Below are positions 1 through 7,759 of a DNA stretch of 64,000 nt, one piece after another (the first letter of the stretch is position 1; every line of letters starts with the position of its first letter). The DNA is from Aliitabrizicola sp041905595 (lineage in GTDB: Bacteria; Pseudomonadota; Alphaproteobacteria; Rhodobacterales; Rhodobacteraceae). The notes under the pieces were generated by a model, which saw only the letters and a list, made by a program, of their open reading frames with translations, was not told the origin of the DNA and searched no databases. The stretch is taken from positions 129,709-193,708 of the forward strand of contig JAYRKT010000002.1 of assembly GCA_041905595.1 (NCBI GenBank), given 5' to 3'. The position numbers were made by a program, and so were the translations under genes.

Positions 1-2276
1 ATCGGCGAGCCTGCGCGGGCCACCGAAGGGCCGGCCACCGGATCAGCAGGGCGCTCGACCGGGTGGAAGCGCACACGGTCGCCGGGGCGAAGCTGGCCGA
101 CCTTCCACAGATCACCCTCCGCCACCACCGCCGGGCAGACAAAGCCGCCGAGGCTCGGGCCGTCGGGGCCAAGAATGATCGGCATGTCGCCGGTGAAGTC
201 GATGGCGCCGACGGCATAGGCGTTGTCATGCAGGTTCGACGGGTGCAGCCCCGCCTCGCCACCATCAGGCCGCGCCCAGTCCGGCGCCGGGCCGATCAGG
301 CGGACGCCGGTGCGGGCCGAGTTGAAATGCACCTCGTAGGGGGTGGATAACAGGGTATCGATGTCGCTGTCCCGGAAGAAGTCCGGCGCGCCATGGGGCC
401 CATAGACCACTGCAAGGTCCCAGTCATGGGTCAGGGTCGCCGGCTCAGGTGCGGCAACGGCTCCTGTCGGGCCATTGGCCAGATGCAGCACGTCGCCGGT
501 CTTCAGCACACCCGTCGCATGGCCACCGAACTGCCCGAGCGCGAAGCAGGCGCGCGAACCCAGAACTTGCGGGGCCGCAAACCCGCCCGCGACTGCCAGA
601 TAGGCGCGCTGGCCCGGCCCGGCGATGGCGCCAATGGTCAGCACTCCCCCCGGCGGCACGTCCACGACCGGGCCGGCGTGATCCTCGCCGTCCAGCACCA
701 GCCGCATCGCCGCCCCCGCCAGCGCCACCCGCGCCGCGGTCAGGAATCGCAGCGTGGGGCCGTTGACGGTCAGCTCCAGCGCGGCGGTATCGGGCGGGTT
801 GCCGACCAGCCGGTTGGCATTGCGGAACGACCGCGCATCCATCGGACCCGAGGGCGGCACCCCAACATGCCAAAGGCCAAGGCGACCTGGCAGTTCCTGC
901 AGGCTTGACTGCGCGCCGGGGGCCAGAACCTCGATCCCCTCGGGCGCGTAGGGGAAGCTACGCAGCGCGGTCGTCGCCACCCGACCCGAGGTGAACAGGT
1001 CCGAGCCGGCGATAGCCCGCAGGTAGCCAAGGTTCGTCTCGATCCCGGCCAGCCGCGTTTCCGCCAGGGCAGCCTGAAGTGCAGCGATGGCAGAGGCGCG
1101 GTCGGGACCATGGACGATGACCTTTGCCAGCATCGGGTCGTAGAAGGGTGTCACTTCGGTTCCCGTCTCGACCCAGCCATCGACGCGCGGATCGGCAGGG
1201 AATGATACCTCTGTCAGCAGCCCCGCCGCCGGACGGAAACCGGCATGGGGCATCTCGGCATAGATGCGCGCCTCGATGGCCGCCCCATGCGGCTGCGGCA
1301 GCACCGTCGGGATGACCGCCTCGCTCGCCGCCTGCCGGATCATCCATTCCACGAGGTCGATGCCGAAGACGGCCTCGGTCACCGGATGCTCGACTTGAAG
1401 CCGGGTGTTGACCTCGAGGAAGTAGAACTCTTCCCGTGCGGGGTCGTAGATGAACTCGACCGTTCCAGCCGAGGCATAGGCGACACTGGCGCAGAGATCG
1501 GTCGCCGCCCGGTGGAGCCTCTTGCGCACATCGTCCGGCAAGCCGGGGGCAGGCGTTTCCTCGATGACCTTCTGGTTGCGGCGCTGGAGCGAGCAGTCCC
1601 GCTCGCCAAGCGCCACCACCTTGCCCTGCCCGTCGCCGAAAACCTGCACCTCGACATGACGCGCCTCAGAGACGAAGCGTTCGAGGTAAACCCGCGCATC
1701 GCCGAAGCTGGCGCCGGCCATGCGCTGGACCCCGTCGAAGGCCGCGGTCAGCGCCGCGGCATCGTCGCAAAGCTGCATCCCGATCCCGCCGCCGCCCGCC
1801 GTGCTTTTCAGCATCACCGGGTAGCCGATGCGGTCTGCCGCGGCCAAGGCCTCCTCCAGCCCGGAAAGGAGCCCCGACCCAGGCAGCAGCGGCACGCCCG
1901 CCGCCTGTGCTAGGTCACGCGCCGTGTGCTTCAGCCCGAAGGCCGCAAGATGCTCAGGACGCGGGCCGATGAAGGCGATCCCTTCCGCCGCCAGCCGCTC
2001 GGCAAAGCCGATATTCTCGGACAGGAAGCCGTATCCGGGATGCACCGCCTCGGCCCCGGTCGCCTTGCAGGCGGCGATCACCGCCTCGACGTTCAGATAG
2101 CTTTCCGTCGCCGGGGCCGGACCCAGCCGCACCGCCTCGTCGGCCATGCGGACCGCCATCGAGAAGCGGTCGGCATCGGAATAGACGGCGACCGAGGCGA
2201 TCCCCATCCGCTTCAGCGTGCGGATCACCCGCACCGCGATTTCGCCGCGGTTCGCGACAAGGACCTTGCGAAACAT
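1..2276 (-). CDS. Biotin-dependent guanidine (urea) carboxylase, 3' end outside window
   Basis: ATP- and biotin-dependent carboxylase. The 758 residues visible begin MFRKVLVANRGEIAV, the classic start of a biotin carboxylase domain. They continue with an ATP-grasp glycine loop (STAGGGGIGMQ, about residue 160) and EVNTRLQVEH near 290. From about residue 480 a carboxyltransferase domain of the allophanate-hydrolase-subunit-like type begins (PGRLGLWHVGVPPSGPMD). The rest of that domain and the biotin carrier lie beyond base 1; the family is about 1,200 residues long. Automatic annotation would say urea carboxylase. The upstream guanidine-I riboswitch and the two DUF1989 genes just before it argue for guanidine as substrate, giving carboxyguanidine. 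Cytoplasmic; last visible gene of the operon. Family certain, substrate inferred. Confidence 0.93.
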   Translation of the reverse strand, partial: MFRKVLVANRGEIAVRVIRTLKRMGIASVAVYSDADRFSMAVRMADEAVRLGPAPATESYLNVEAVIAACKATGAEAVHPGYGFLSENIGFAERLAAEGIAFIGPRPEHLAAFGLKHTARDLAQAAGVPLLPGSGLLSGLEEALAAADRIGYPVMLKSTAGGGGIGMQLCDDAAALTAAFDGVQRMAGASFGDARVYLERFVSEARHVEVQVFGDGQGKVVALGERDCSLQRRNQKVIEETPAPGLPDDVRKRLHRAATDLCASVAYASAGTVEFIYDPAREEFYFLEVNTRLQVEHPVTEAVFGIDLVEWMIRQAASEAVIPTVLPQPHGAAIEARIYAEMPHAGFRPAAGLLTEVSFPADPRVDGWVETGTEVTPFYDPMLAKVIVHGPDRASAIAALQAALAETRLAGIETNLGYLRAIAGSDLFTSGRVATTALRSFPYAPEGIEVLAPGAQSSLQELPGRLGLWHVGVPPSGPMDARSFRNANRLVGNPPDTAALELTVNGPTLRFLTAARVALAGAAMRLVLDGEDHAGPVVDVPPGGVLTIGAIAGPGQRAYLAVAGGFAAPQVLGSRACFALGQFGGHATGVLKTGDVLHLANGPTGAVAAPEPATLTHDWDLAVVYGPHGAPDFFRDSDIDTLLSTPYEVHFNSARTGVRLIGPAPDWARPDGGEAGLHPSNLHDNAYAVGAIDFTGDMPIILGPDGPSLGGFVCPAVVAEGDLWKVGQLRPGDRVRFHPVERPADPVAGPSVARAGSP

Positions 2277-2281
2277 CAGCC

Positions 2282-2875
2282 TCAGTCCCGGATGATGACG
2301 CGGATCGGCGTCGGATCGAAGCCGTTGCAGGGATTGTTGATCTGCGGGCAGTTCGAGATGACGCAGAGAACATCCATCTCGGCCTTCAACTCCACATGGT
2401 CGCCGGGGGACGAGATGCCATCGTCAATGGTCATCGCGCCGTTCGGACTGATCGGAACATTCATGAAGAAGTTGATGTTCGGAACGATGTCCCGCTTCGA
2501 CATGCCGTGCCGGGCCAGTTCCAGAATGAAATTCTCGCGGCAGGCGTGGAGGTAGCGGGTCTCATGCCCGAAGCGCACGGTATTGGACTCGCAGGAACAG
2601 CAGCCGGCCGAAGTGTCGTGGCGACCGGCCGTATCGGCGGTGACGGTCAGCATCACCCGCCCCTCGGACGAGACGATCTTCGCCCCGGTCGAGATATAGG
2701 CAATCCCATTCGCCCGCATCGTGTCCTGGTTGGAATAGCGCTCGCCGATGTCGGCGGCATTGTAGAAGATCGTGTCGATCGCCTGCTGGCCAAAGCTGTC
2801 CTCGATGCGGATGGTCTGGCCCTTGCGGACAACGCCGGACCAGGGCTTTTCGGCGGGAATCTCGTGGATCTGCAT
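2282..2875 (-). CDS. DUF1989 protein, urea-carboxylase-associated type 2; probable carboxyguanidine deiminase subunit
   Basis: A 197-residue DUF1989 protein that starts MQIHEIPAEKPWSGVV. The ATG at 2875 is chosen because a GGGGACC ribosome site precedes it and the upstream in-frame residues are low-complexity. Visible hallmarks are GQQAIDTIFYNA, a Cys-rich AGCCSCESNTVRFG segment that probably binds metal or substrate, and CRENFILELARHGM. Paired DUF1989 proteins next to this carboxylase are known to act together as carboxyguanidine deiminase (CgdAB), converting carboxyguanidine to allophanate and ammonia. The gene sits 5 bases upstream of the carboxylase start, so the two are probably translated together. 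Older databases call it urea amidolyase-associated protein 2. Function is inferred from family and context. Confidence 0.9.
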   Translation of the reverse strand: MQIHEIPAEKPWSGVVRKGQTIRIEDSFGQQAIDTIFYNAADIGERYSNQDTMRANGIAYISTGAKIVSSEGRVMLTVTADTAGRHDTSAGCCSCESNTVRFGHETRYLHACRENFILELARHGMSKRDIVPNINFFMNVPISPNGAMTIDDGISSPGDHVELKAEMDVLCVISNCPQINNPCNGFDPTPIRVIIRD

Positions 2876-2885
2876 GATGGTCCCC

Positions 2886-3686
2886 TCAGCCCCGCGCGTT
2901 GTTTTCAAAGCCGCGGATCGCCTCGGCGGTGGCGGTGCGGCAGAGGTCGTCGGCAGGCACCGGACGCGCGGCAAAGCGCGTCGCGGTGACCGCCGGTTCC
3001 GGTCCCGTGGCGGGGTCGAGCGGATGGCGGGTATTGGACAGGGCGATCATCAGGTCCATCTCGGCCCGAAGCTCCACCCAGTCCTGCCCGGACAGAAGCG
3101 AACCGCGCCAGCCGAAGCGGCCCCCGGCATCGACCCGAACCGGGGCGAAGAGCGTCAGCTCCGCCGGCAGGTCGCGGCGGTCGAGGCCCAGCTTGGCCGC
3201 CGCCAGCACCATGTTGTCGCGCTGGTTGCGCGCCTTAGGGTCGGTGACGGTCGCGGGCGACGACCCGCCAGTCAGGGCATCATGCGCGCCCGAGCTGTCC
3301 TCGGTGATCGACAGCATCACCCGGCCCATGTCGGAGAATATCACCCGGCCCTTGCGCAGCTCGGTGGTCCACTGGACCTTGACCGTATCGGGCAGGTTCA
3401 TCCGTTCGGACGTGTCGCGCGCGGCCCAGGCGGCAAGGCCCACGCTCGTGCCGCTGCCGCCAAGGGCCAGCCGCAGCACCTCGCCCGCCGCCAGCCGGGT
3501 CGGCCAGTACCAGCCGCCGGGGATCACCTCGGTCTGCAGGACACATGAATGGTCGAGGTCGGGCGCGGGCACCGGGCTCGGGTCCGGCAGGGCCTTCGGC
3601 GCAAAGTTCAGGCCGCGGCGCTGGTGTTCTTCGTAGCGGGCACGGTCGGCGGCAATCTGGTCGGGGCTGCGGGGGGTGTGGAGCAT
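2886..3686 (-). CDS. DUF1989 protein, urea-carboxylase-associated type 1; probable carboxyguanidine deiminase subunit
   Basis: A 266-residue DUF1989 protein and the partner of the gene that follows 10 bases downstream. The start MLHTPRSPDQIAADRARYEE at 3686 has a strong AGGAGAGG ribosome site. Recognisable parts are GGWYWPTRLAAGEVLRL near residue 65, DMGRVMLSITEDSSGAHDAL in the middle and AEMDLMIALSNTRHPLDP near the C-terminus. The shorter partner has matching segments (GRVMLTVTADTAGRHD, AEMDVLCVISNCPQ), so the two are paralogous and a heteromeric deiminase is likely. It lacks the partner's Cys-Cys-x-Cys segment, which suggests that the partner carries the catalytic or metal site. Proposed role: deimination of carboxyguanidine to allophanate in the cytoplasm. 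Confidence 0.9.
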   Translation of the reverse strand: MLHTPRSPDQIAADRARYEEHQRRGLNFAPKALPDPSPVPAPDLDHSCVLQTEVIPGGWYWPTRLAAGEVLRLALGGSGTSVGLAAWAARDTSERMNLPDTVKVQWTTELRKGRVIFSDMGRVMLSITEDSSGAHDALTGGSSPATVTDPKARNQRDNMVLAAAKLGLDRRDLPAELTLFAPVRVDAGGRFGWRGSLLSGQDWVELRAEMDLMIALSNTRHPLDPATGPEPAVTATRFAARPVPADDLCRTATAEAIRGFENNARG

Positions 3687-3702
3687 CTGCCTCTCCTGAT
3701 GT

Positions 3703-4518
3703 CTACCGGGTCGTCCCGGATGGGGCCGCGAACAGGGCCGGGTCGTCCCGGCCGGGCAGGGTGTCGATCTCGAACATCGTGCGCTGGCCGGCCACGCGCG
3801 GCGGCCACAGGACGATGTCCTTGGTGATGGTCGCGCCGTAGCGCTCAAGCTCCTCGGGGCGGGTGCGGGTGCGTTCGAAGGCGATGATCCGCGTGGCCAG
3901 GCTGAAGGCCTCGCGCAGGTCATGGGTGACCATGACCACGGTCATCGGCACCTCGTTCCACAACCGCTTCATCAGCACGTGGATGTCGGCGCGAATGCCG
4001 GGATCGAGGGCACCGAAGGGTTCGTCGAGCAGCAGGACGCGCGGCTTCATCATAAGCGCCTGCGCCAGCGCCAGCCGCTGCTGCATCCCGCCCGACAGTT
4101 GCGCAGGGTATTTCGCCTCGGCCCCCGCCAGCCCGACCTCGGCGATCATCGCCCGCGCCTCGTCCTCGATCCGGCGGCGGGTGGCACCGAACGTCCGACC
4201 CAGCCGACGGCTGCCGCGAAGTTCGGAGCCGAACATGACGTTGCCCAGCACCGTCAGGTGCGGAAAGACCGAGTAGCGCTGATAGACGACCCCCCGGTCC
4301 GGCCCCGGTTCGGGCGGCAGAGGGGCGCCGTCGAGCAGGATGCGCCCGCGCGTCGGCTGTTCCTGACCCAGGAGCATCCGCAAGAAGGTGGTCTTGCCGC
4401 AGCCCGAGGGACCGACCAGCGCCACGAAGGCGCGCGGCGCGACCTCGAGCGAGATGTTTTCCAGCACGATCTGGTCGCCGTATTCCTTCCAGACCCTTTC
4501 GACGGTCAGGGCGGTCAT
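3703..4518 (-). CDS. ABC transporter ATP-binding protein of the guanidine operon
   Basis: A 271-residue ATPase of the NitT/TauT class. It has Walker A GPSGCGKTT near residue 37, a Q-loop (VYQRYSVFPHLTV), the signature LSGGMQQRLALAQAL and Walker B LLLDEPFGALDPG. It powers the permease encoded directly upstream, whose stop overlaps this start by four bases (ATGA). Residues after about 225 go beyond the usual nucleotide-binding fold and form a family-specific tail (TMFEIDTLPGRDDP). This subtype is habitually found beside the carboxylase and DUF1989 genes, where it has been labelled urea or nitrate transport. Uptake of guanidine or a related nitrogen compound is the better guess here because the operon sits behind a guanidine riboswitch. 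Confidence 0.9.
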   Translation of the reverse strand: MTALTVERVWKEYGDQIVLENISLEVAPRAFVALVGPSGCGKTTFLRMLLGQEQPTRGRILLDGAPLPPEPGPDRGVVYQRYSVFPHLTVLGNVMFGSELRGSRRLGRTFGATRRRIEDEARAMIAEVGLAGAEAKYPAQLSGGMQQRLALAQALMMKPRVLLLDEPFGALDPGIRADIHVLMKRLWNEVPMTVVMVTHDLREAFSLATRIIAFERTRTRPEELERYGATITKDIVLWPPRVAGQRTMFEIDTLPGRDDPALFAAPSGTTR

Positions 4519-5333
4519 CGCGCACCCTCCAGTTCGGACCAGGGGAAGACGCGGCGGCGGGCGAAGTCGATCAGGCGGTCGCCGACCACCGCAAGAAGGG
4601 TGATCCAGGCGACATAGGGAAAGATCACGTCCATCGACAGGTAACGACGGACAAGGAAGATCCGGTAGCCAAGGCCGGAATCGGCCGAGATCGCCTCGGC
4701 CGCGATCAGGAACAGGAAGGCCGGCCCCAGTTGCAGGCGCAGGCTGGTCAAGAGGCGCGGCAGCACCTGTGGCAGCACCACACGCAGGCCGATCAGCCAG
4801 GTTGAGGCCGACAGCGTCTCGGCCTTGACGATCTGTTCGCGCGGCAGCGCCAGCGCCGACAGCGACAAGTCGCGGATCAGGATCGGCGCCACACCGATCA
4901 CGATCAGTGCGATCTTCGACGCCTCGCCCAGACCCATGACGATGAAGAGGATCGGCAGCAGCGCCAGCGGCGGCACCATCGAGACAAAGGCAATGAAGGG
5001 CGCGAGCGTCGCCCGCATCACCGGCAAGAGCCCGATCAGCAGGCCGATGACCAGCGCCAGCGCCGTCGAGATACCCAGCCCGGCGAACAGCCGACCGAGG
5101 CTCGCCGCCGTGTCGGACCAGAGCAGGTAATCCCCAGTGCGCGGATCGGGCTGGAAGGCCATGCGGTTGACGGTATCCGCCAGCGTCGCGAGCGACGGCA
5201 GCAGCTTGTCATTCGGGTTGGCCTCCAGCCGGATCGCCGAGCCGATCAGGTAGGCGACGATCAGCAGGGCGAAGGGCAGGCAGTGCAGCACGAGGGTGGC
5301 CCCGCGCGACGGCCGCCGGTTGATCCAGCGCAT
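4515..5333 (-). CDS. ABC transporter permease of the guanidine operon
   Basis: A 272-residue inner-membrane permease of the binding-protein-dependent (TauC/SsuC-like) family. A hydrophobic N-terminal segment (LVLHCLPFALLIVAYLIG) is followed by further membrane spans. The cytoplasmic coupling loop reads EAISADSGLGYRI near residue 215, the equivalent of the EAA loop. It presumably forms a homodimer with the ATPase encoded downstream and receives substrate from the periplasmic protein encoded 16 bases upstream. Its end overlaps the ATPase start as ATGA, which indicates translational coupling. Substrate is inferred from the operon, not from the sequence. Confidence 0.9.
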   Translation of the reverse strand: MRWINRRPSRGATLVLHCLPFALLIVAYLIGSAIRLEANPNDKLLPSLATLADTVNRMAFQPDPRTGDYLLWSDTAASLGRLFAGLGISTALALVIGLLIGLLPVMRATLAPFIAFVSMVPPLALLPILFIVMGLGEASKIALIVIGVAPILIRDLSLSALALPREQIVKAETLSASTWLIGLRVVLPQVLPRLLTSLRLQLGPAFLFLIAAEAISADSGLGYRIFLVRRYLSMDVIFPYVAWITLLAVVGDRLIDFARRRVFPWSELEGAR

Positions 5334-5349
5334 CGGGTCGCTCCGCCGG

Positions 5350-6420
5350 TCAGAGCGCGCCGTCGGCGGCGAGCTTCATGTAGGTGTCGCTGAAGCGCAG
5401 CTTCACGTTACCCGTGTCACCCAAAACCGTGCCGCCCGGCAGTTCGATCCCGATCACGTCGGCCGAGGGCGCGCCCGAGCCAAGCAGGCCCTTGTCGAAC
5501 AGGAAGCCGCGCACATGGTCCATCGTCTTGGACAGATCGGGCGAGGTTACGAAAGCCACGGCATCCGCGGGCTTGGCGAACAGCTTGGTTGCCGCCAGCT
5601 GATCCTCGAAACCCGCCTGATCGGTGCCAGAGGCCGCCCCCATCGCCGCCCGCGCTGCAGCGCCTTCGGGCGTGTCAGAGGCCATGACCGTGACCGTGTC
5701 ATACCAGATGCCCGCCAGCGCCTTGCCGAAGTCCGGATTGTCGGCCAGCACCTGCGTGTTTGCGACCATCAGGTCGATGATCTCGCCGGGGATCTGGCTG
5801 CTGTCGAAGACCTTGGTCGCGCCCGGCAACTTGACGATTTCGGAGACCATCGGGTTCCAGGTGACCATCGCGGTCACGTCCGGCGTCTGGAAGGCGCCGA
5901 CCATGTCGGGATCAGCGGTGTTGACCACCTTCACGTCCTGCTCGGACATGCCCACGCTTTCAAGCGCCCGGGCCAGCAGGTAATGCGAGACCGAGAATTC
6001 CACCAGGTTCACGTCACGGCCCTTGATGTCGGCCAGCGTCGCGCCGTCCTTCAGGATCACCGCGTCATTTCCCGCCGAGAAGTCGCCGACGATCACTGCC
6101 GTCGTGTCCACGCCCCCGGCCGAGGGGATGGACAGCGCGTCCATGTTGGTCACCGTCACCGCGTCATAGGCGCCAGCGGTGTATTGGTTGATCGATTCCA
6201 CATAGTCGTTGAACTGGGTCACCTCGATGGTGATCCCGTATTTGTCGGCCCATTTCTTGACGATCCCGGTATCGGCGGCATAGCCCCAGGGCATCCAGCC
6301 GACATAGATCGACCAGGCGACCTTGAAATCCTTCTTCGGCTCGGCAAGGCCGGGGTTGGCCACGGCCAGAACGGCCAAAGCGGTCAGCGTGGCAAGCGCG
6401 GTTCGACGGCACATCGTCAT
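5350..6420 (-). CDS. Periplasmic substrate-binding protein of the guanidine-operon ABC transporter
   Basis: A 356-residue NitT/TauT-type solute-binding protein. The start at 6420 (MTMCRRTALATLTALAVL) gives a typical signal peptide with probable cleavage after NPGLA, and AAAGGGA lies 8 bases upstream. The longer in-frame reading to 6666 is rejected because it would run through the riboswitch. The mature part has the family pattern of WSIYVGWMPWGYAAD at the start and repeated VTNMDALSIP / AVIVGDFSAGNDAV segments. It is the first gene of the riboswitch-controlled operon and is the form always seen in urea-carboxylase regions. Expected to capture guanidine or a close relative in the periplasm. 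Confidence 0.92.
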   Translation of the reverse strand: MTMCRRTALATLTALAVLAVANPGLAEPKKDFKVAWSIYVGWMPWGYAADTGIVKKWADKYGITIEVTQFNDYVESINQYTAGAYDAVTVTNMDALSIPSAGGVDTTAVIVGDFSAGNDAVILKDGATLADIKGRDVNLVEFSVSHYLLARALESVGMSEQDVKVVNTADPDMVGAFQTPDVTAMVTWNPMVSEIVKLPGATKVFDSSQIPGEIIDLMVANTQVLADNPDFGKALAGIWYDTVTVMASDTPEGAAARAAMGAASGTDQAGFEDQLAATKLFAKPADAVAFVTSPDLSKTMDHVRGFLFDKGLLGSGAPSADVIGIELPGGTVLGDTGNVKLRFSDTYMKLAADGAL

Positions 6421-6442
6421 TCTGGTGTCCCTTTCGGCGTTG

Positions 6443-6480
6443 AAAAGGGATTGTCGGAACCATCGCGCCGCCAATCCCTT
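6443..6480 (-). terminator. Terminator-like hairpin in the riboswitch leader
   Basis: On the minus strand AAGGGATTG (6480-6472) can pair with CAATCCCTT (6453-6445), giving a perfect 9-bp stem around an 18-nt loop, followed by a short T run. It lies between the guanidine aptamer and the first gene, where guanidine-I riboswitches carry their expression platform. The simplest reading is a ligand-controlled intrinsic terminator. The T run is short, so control of ribosome access is an alternative. Confidence 0.6.
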
Positions 6481-6489
6481 GGCTTTACG

Positions 6490-6598
6490 AGGTCTCCCGG
6501 GTTTTTGTCCCGCCGTGCGCCAGGCAGGGATTTCTCCCCCTGCCGGTGGCAGCTCTCGGACCAGACGCCCCTTGCGGTGCCGGAACCCTAGCCGCCAA
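6490..6598 (-). ncRNA. Guanidine-I (ykkC) riboswitch aptamer
   Basis: Read on the minus strand, the leader contains the conserved guanidine-I blocks in the right order: CTAGGGTTCCGGC at the 5' side (about 6593-6581), CTGGTCCGAGAG (6564-6553), then ACGGCGGGACAAAAACCCGG and GAGA (6516-6493). A variable GC hairpin lies between the last two. The class binds free guanidinium and normally switches downstream genes on. It is placed 70 bases before the transporter-carboxylase operon and after the cupin gene of the preceding operon. The match was made by eye to the known conserved blocks; the exact ends are approximate. Confidence 0.95.
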
Positions 6599-6753
6599 CT
6601 CATGCCTTCCTTGATTCCGCGGGTTGCGCCGGGGGCCAAGATTTTGCGCCGCAGCAAAGACGCCAAGGCCGAACTTGCTGCATTTCACGGCGCTTATTGA
6701 GTTGCTTGCCGCATCTTTGTGCGGAGGCAGGGACCCAAGCCGCGCGCGGAGGG

Positions 6754-7098
6754 TCATGGGTCTTCTCCAACGAACTCAACTGGACGTTCCCACTGAATCA
6801 GCACCACACAACCGGGCGTGGACCAGACGGAGTGGATGCTGCCCGCAGGGTTCACGATCAGCGACCCGGTGGAATAGTCACCCTTCTCATCACTTTGCGC
6901 CCCTTCCAGCACCAGGATGGTCTCCAGTCCAGTATGCCGGTGACGCGGCACCGAGGCGCCGGGGGCGTAACGCAACAGCGCGACCGAGGGATAGCCGTCG
7001 CAAAGCGGGCAAATCTCAACGCCCTGTCGGAAGGGCTGGAATGGCAGGCTGGCCCAACCGCCGCCGGCGAGGCCGGGATAGCACAGCGGCTCAATCAT
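6754..7098 (-). CDS. Small single-domain cupin protein
   Basis: A 114-residue cupin. The metal-binding pattern is PRHRHTGLETILVLEGAQSD (residues about 51-70), with PAGSIHSVW as the second cupin motif, so a metal site with His and Glu ligands looks intact. It is the last gene of the biuret operon and its start overlaps the upstream hydrolase by 8 bases. Cys residues in the N-terminal part (EPLCYPG, EICPLCDGYP) are unusual for so small a cupin. It resembles the ChrR/anti-sigma type of cupin fold, but no sigma-factor-binding domain is present. A metal-dependent enzyme or small-molecule sensor acting on a ureide intermediate is possible. No function can be assigned. Confidence 0.8.
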   Translation of the reverse strand: MIEPLCYPGLAGGGWASLPFQPFRQGVEICPLCDGYPSVALLRYAPGASVPRHRHTGLETILVLEGAQSDEKGDYSTGSLIVNPAGSIHSVWSTPGCVVLIQWERPVEFVGEDP

Positions 7099-7759
7099 CG
7101 AGCGCGTCCAGGATTTCGGCCGTCGTCGCTGTCCAGCCGACGATCGCGCCTTGGGCGCGGATCATCTGCAGGGCGGCTTCCTTGAACTCGGGGAAGTAGC
7201 TTTCCGTCGCGTCCTCGGCCAACAGGCAGTCGAAGCCCCGGTCATTGGCCTCGCGCATCGTGGTCTGCACGCAGACCTCGGTCGTGACACCGGCAAAGAC
7301 GAGCGTGCGGATGCCGAGCCCTGCCAGATGATCGCCAAGCGGGGTGGCATAGAAGGCACCCTTCCCCGGCTTGTCGATCACGATCTCGCCCGCGATCGGC
7401 AACAGCTGCGGCACGATCTCGGCCCCCGGTTCGCCCGCGATCAGGATGCGTCCCATCGGGCCCGGATCGCCGATGCGCAGCGACGGCTTGCCGCGTTCGC
7501 GCTTGGCGGGCGGGCAGTCCGACAGATCGGGAAGGTGGCATTCGCGGGTATGGATCACCGGCAGGCCCGCAGCGCGGAAACCGTCGATAAGTCCCGCTAC
7601 GGTAGGGATGATGGCGGCAAGAACCGAGACGTCATTGCCAAGCGCCGCGCCGAAGCCGCCCGGCTCGATAAAGTCGCGCTGCATGTCGATCACGACCAGC
7701 GCCGTCGTCGCCGGATCGAAGCGAAGGGGGAAGGGCCGGGCTGCCGCGATCTCGGCCAT
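7091..7759 (-). CDS. Isochorismatase-family hydrolase, second copy; candidate triuret or other ureide hydrolase
   Basis: A 222-residue cysteine hydrolase with the full catalytic triad of the isochorismatase-like fold: Asp in VVIDMQRDF, Lys in IDKPGKGAFYAT and Cys in GVTTEVCVQTTMREANDRG. It is a clear paralog of the BiuH encoded 1.5 kb upstream: both share HTRE.H.PDLSD and the GRILI.GEPG segment. It differs in the loops, e.g. CPPAKRERGKPSLRIGDPGP in place of LPPNKRWRSQQIGAGIGDVGP. In this superfamily the closest functional relatives are biuret hydrolase, triuret hydrolase (TrtA) and ureidoacrylate hydrolase. Triuret hydrolysis feeding biuret to BiuH would fit the operon. It overlaps its neighbours on both sides, so it is co-translated. 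Substrate unproven. Confidence 0.88.
   Translation of the reverse strand: MAEIAAARPFPLRFDPATTALVVIDMQRDFIEPGGFGAALGNDVSVLAAIIPTVAGLIDGFRAAGLPVIHTRECHLPDLSDCPPAKRERGKPSLRIGDPGPMGRILIAGEPGAEIVPQLLPIAGEIVIDKPGKGAFYATPLGDHLAGLGIRTLVFAGVTTEVCVQTTMREANDRGFDCLLAEDATESYFPEFKEAALQMIRAQGAIVGWTATTAEILDALDD

Noticed and set aside
5296..6591. Long open frame antisense to the guanidine-operon binding protein
   Set aside because: It is a shadow of the minus-strand gene in GC-rich DNA, has a His/Arg/Gly-rich composition and also crosses the riboswitch.
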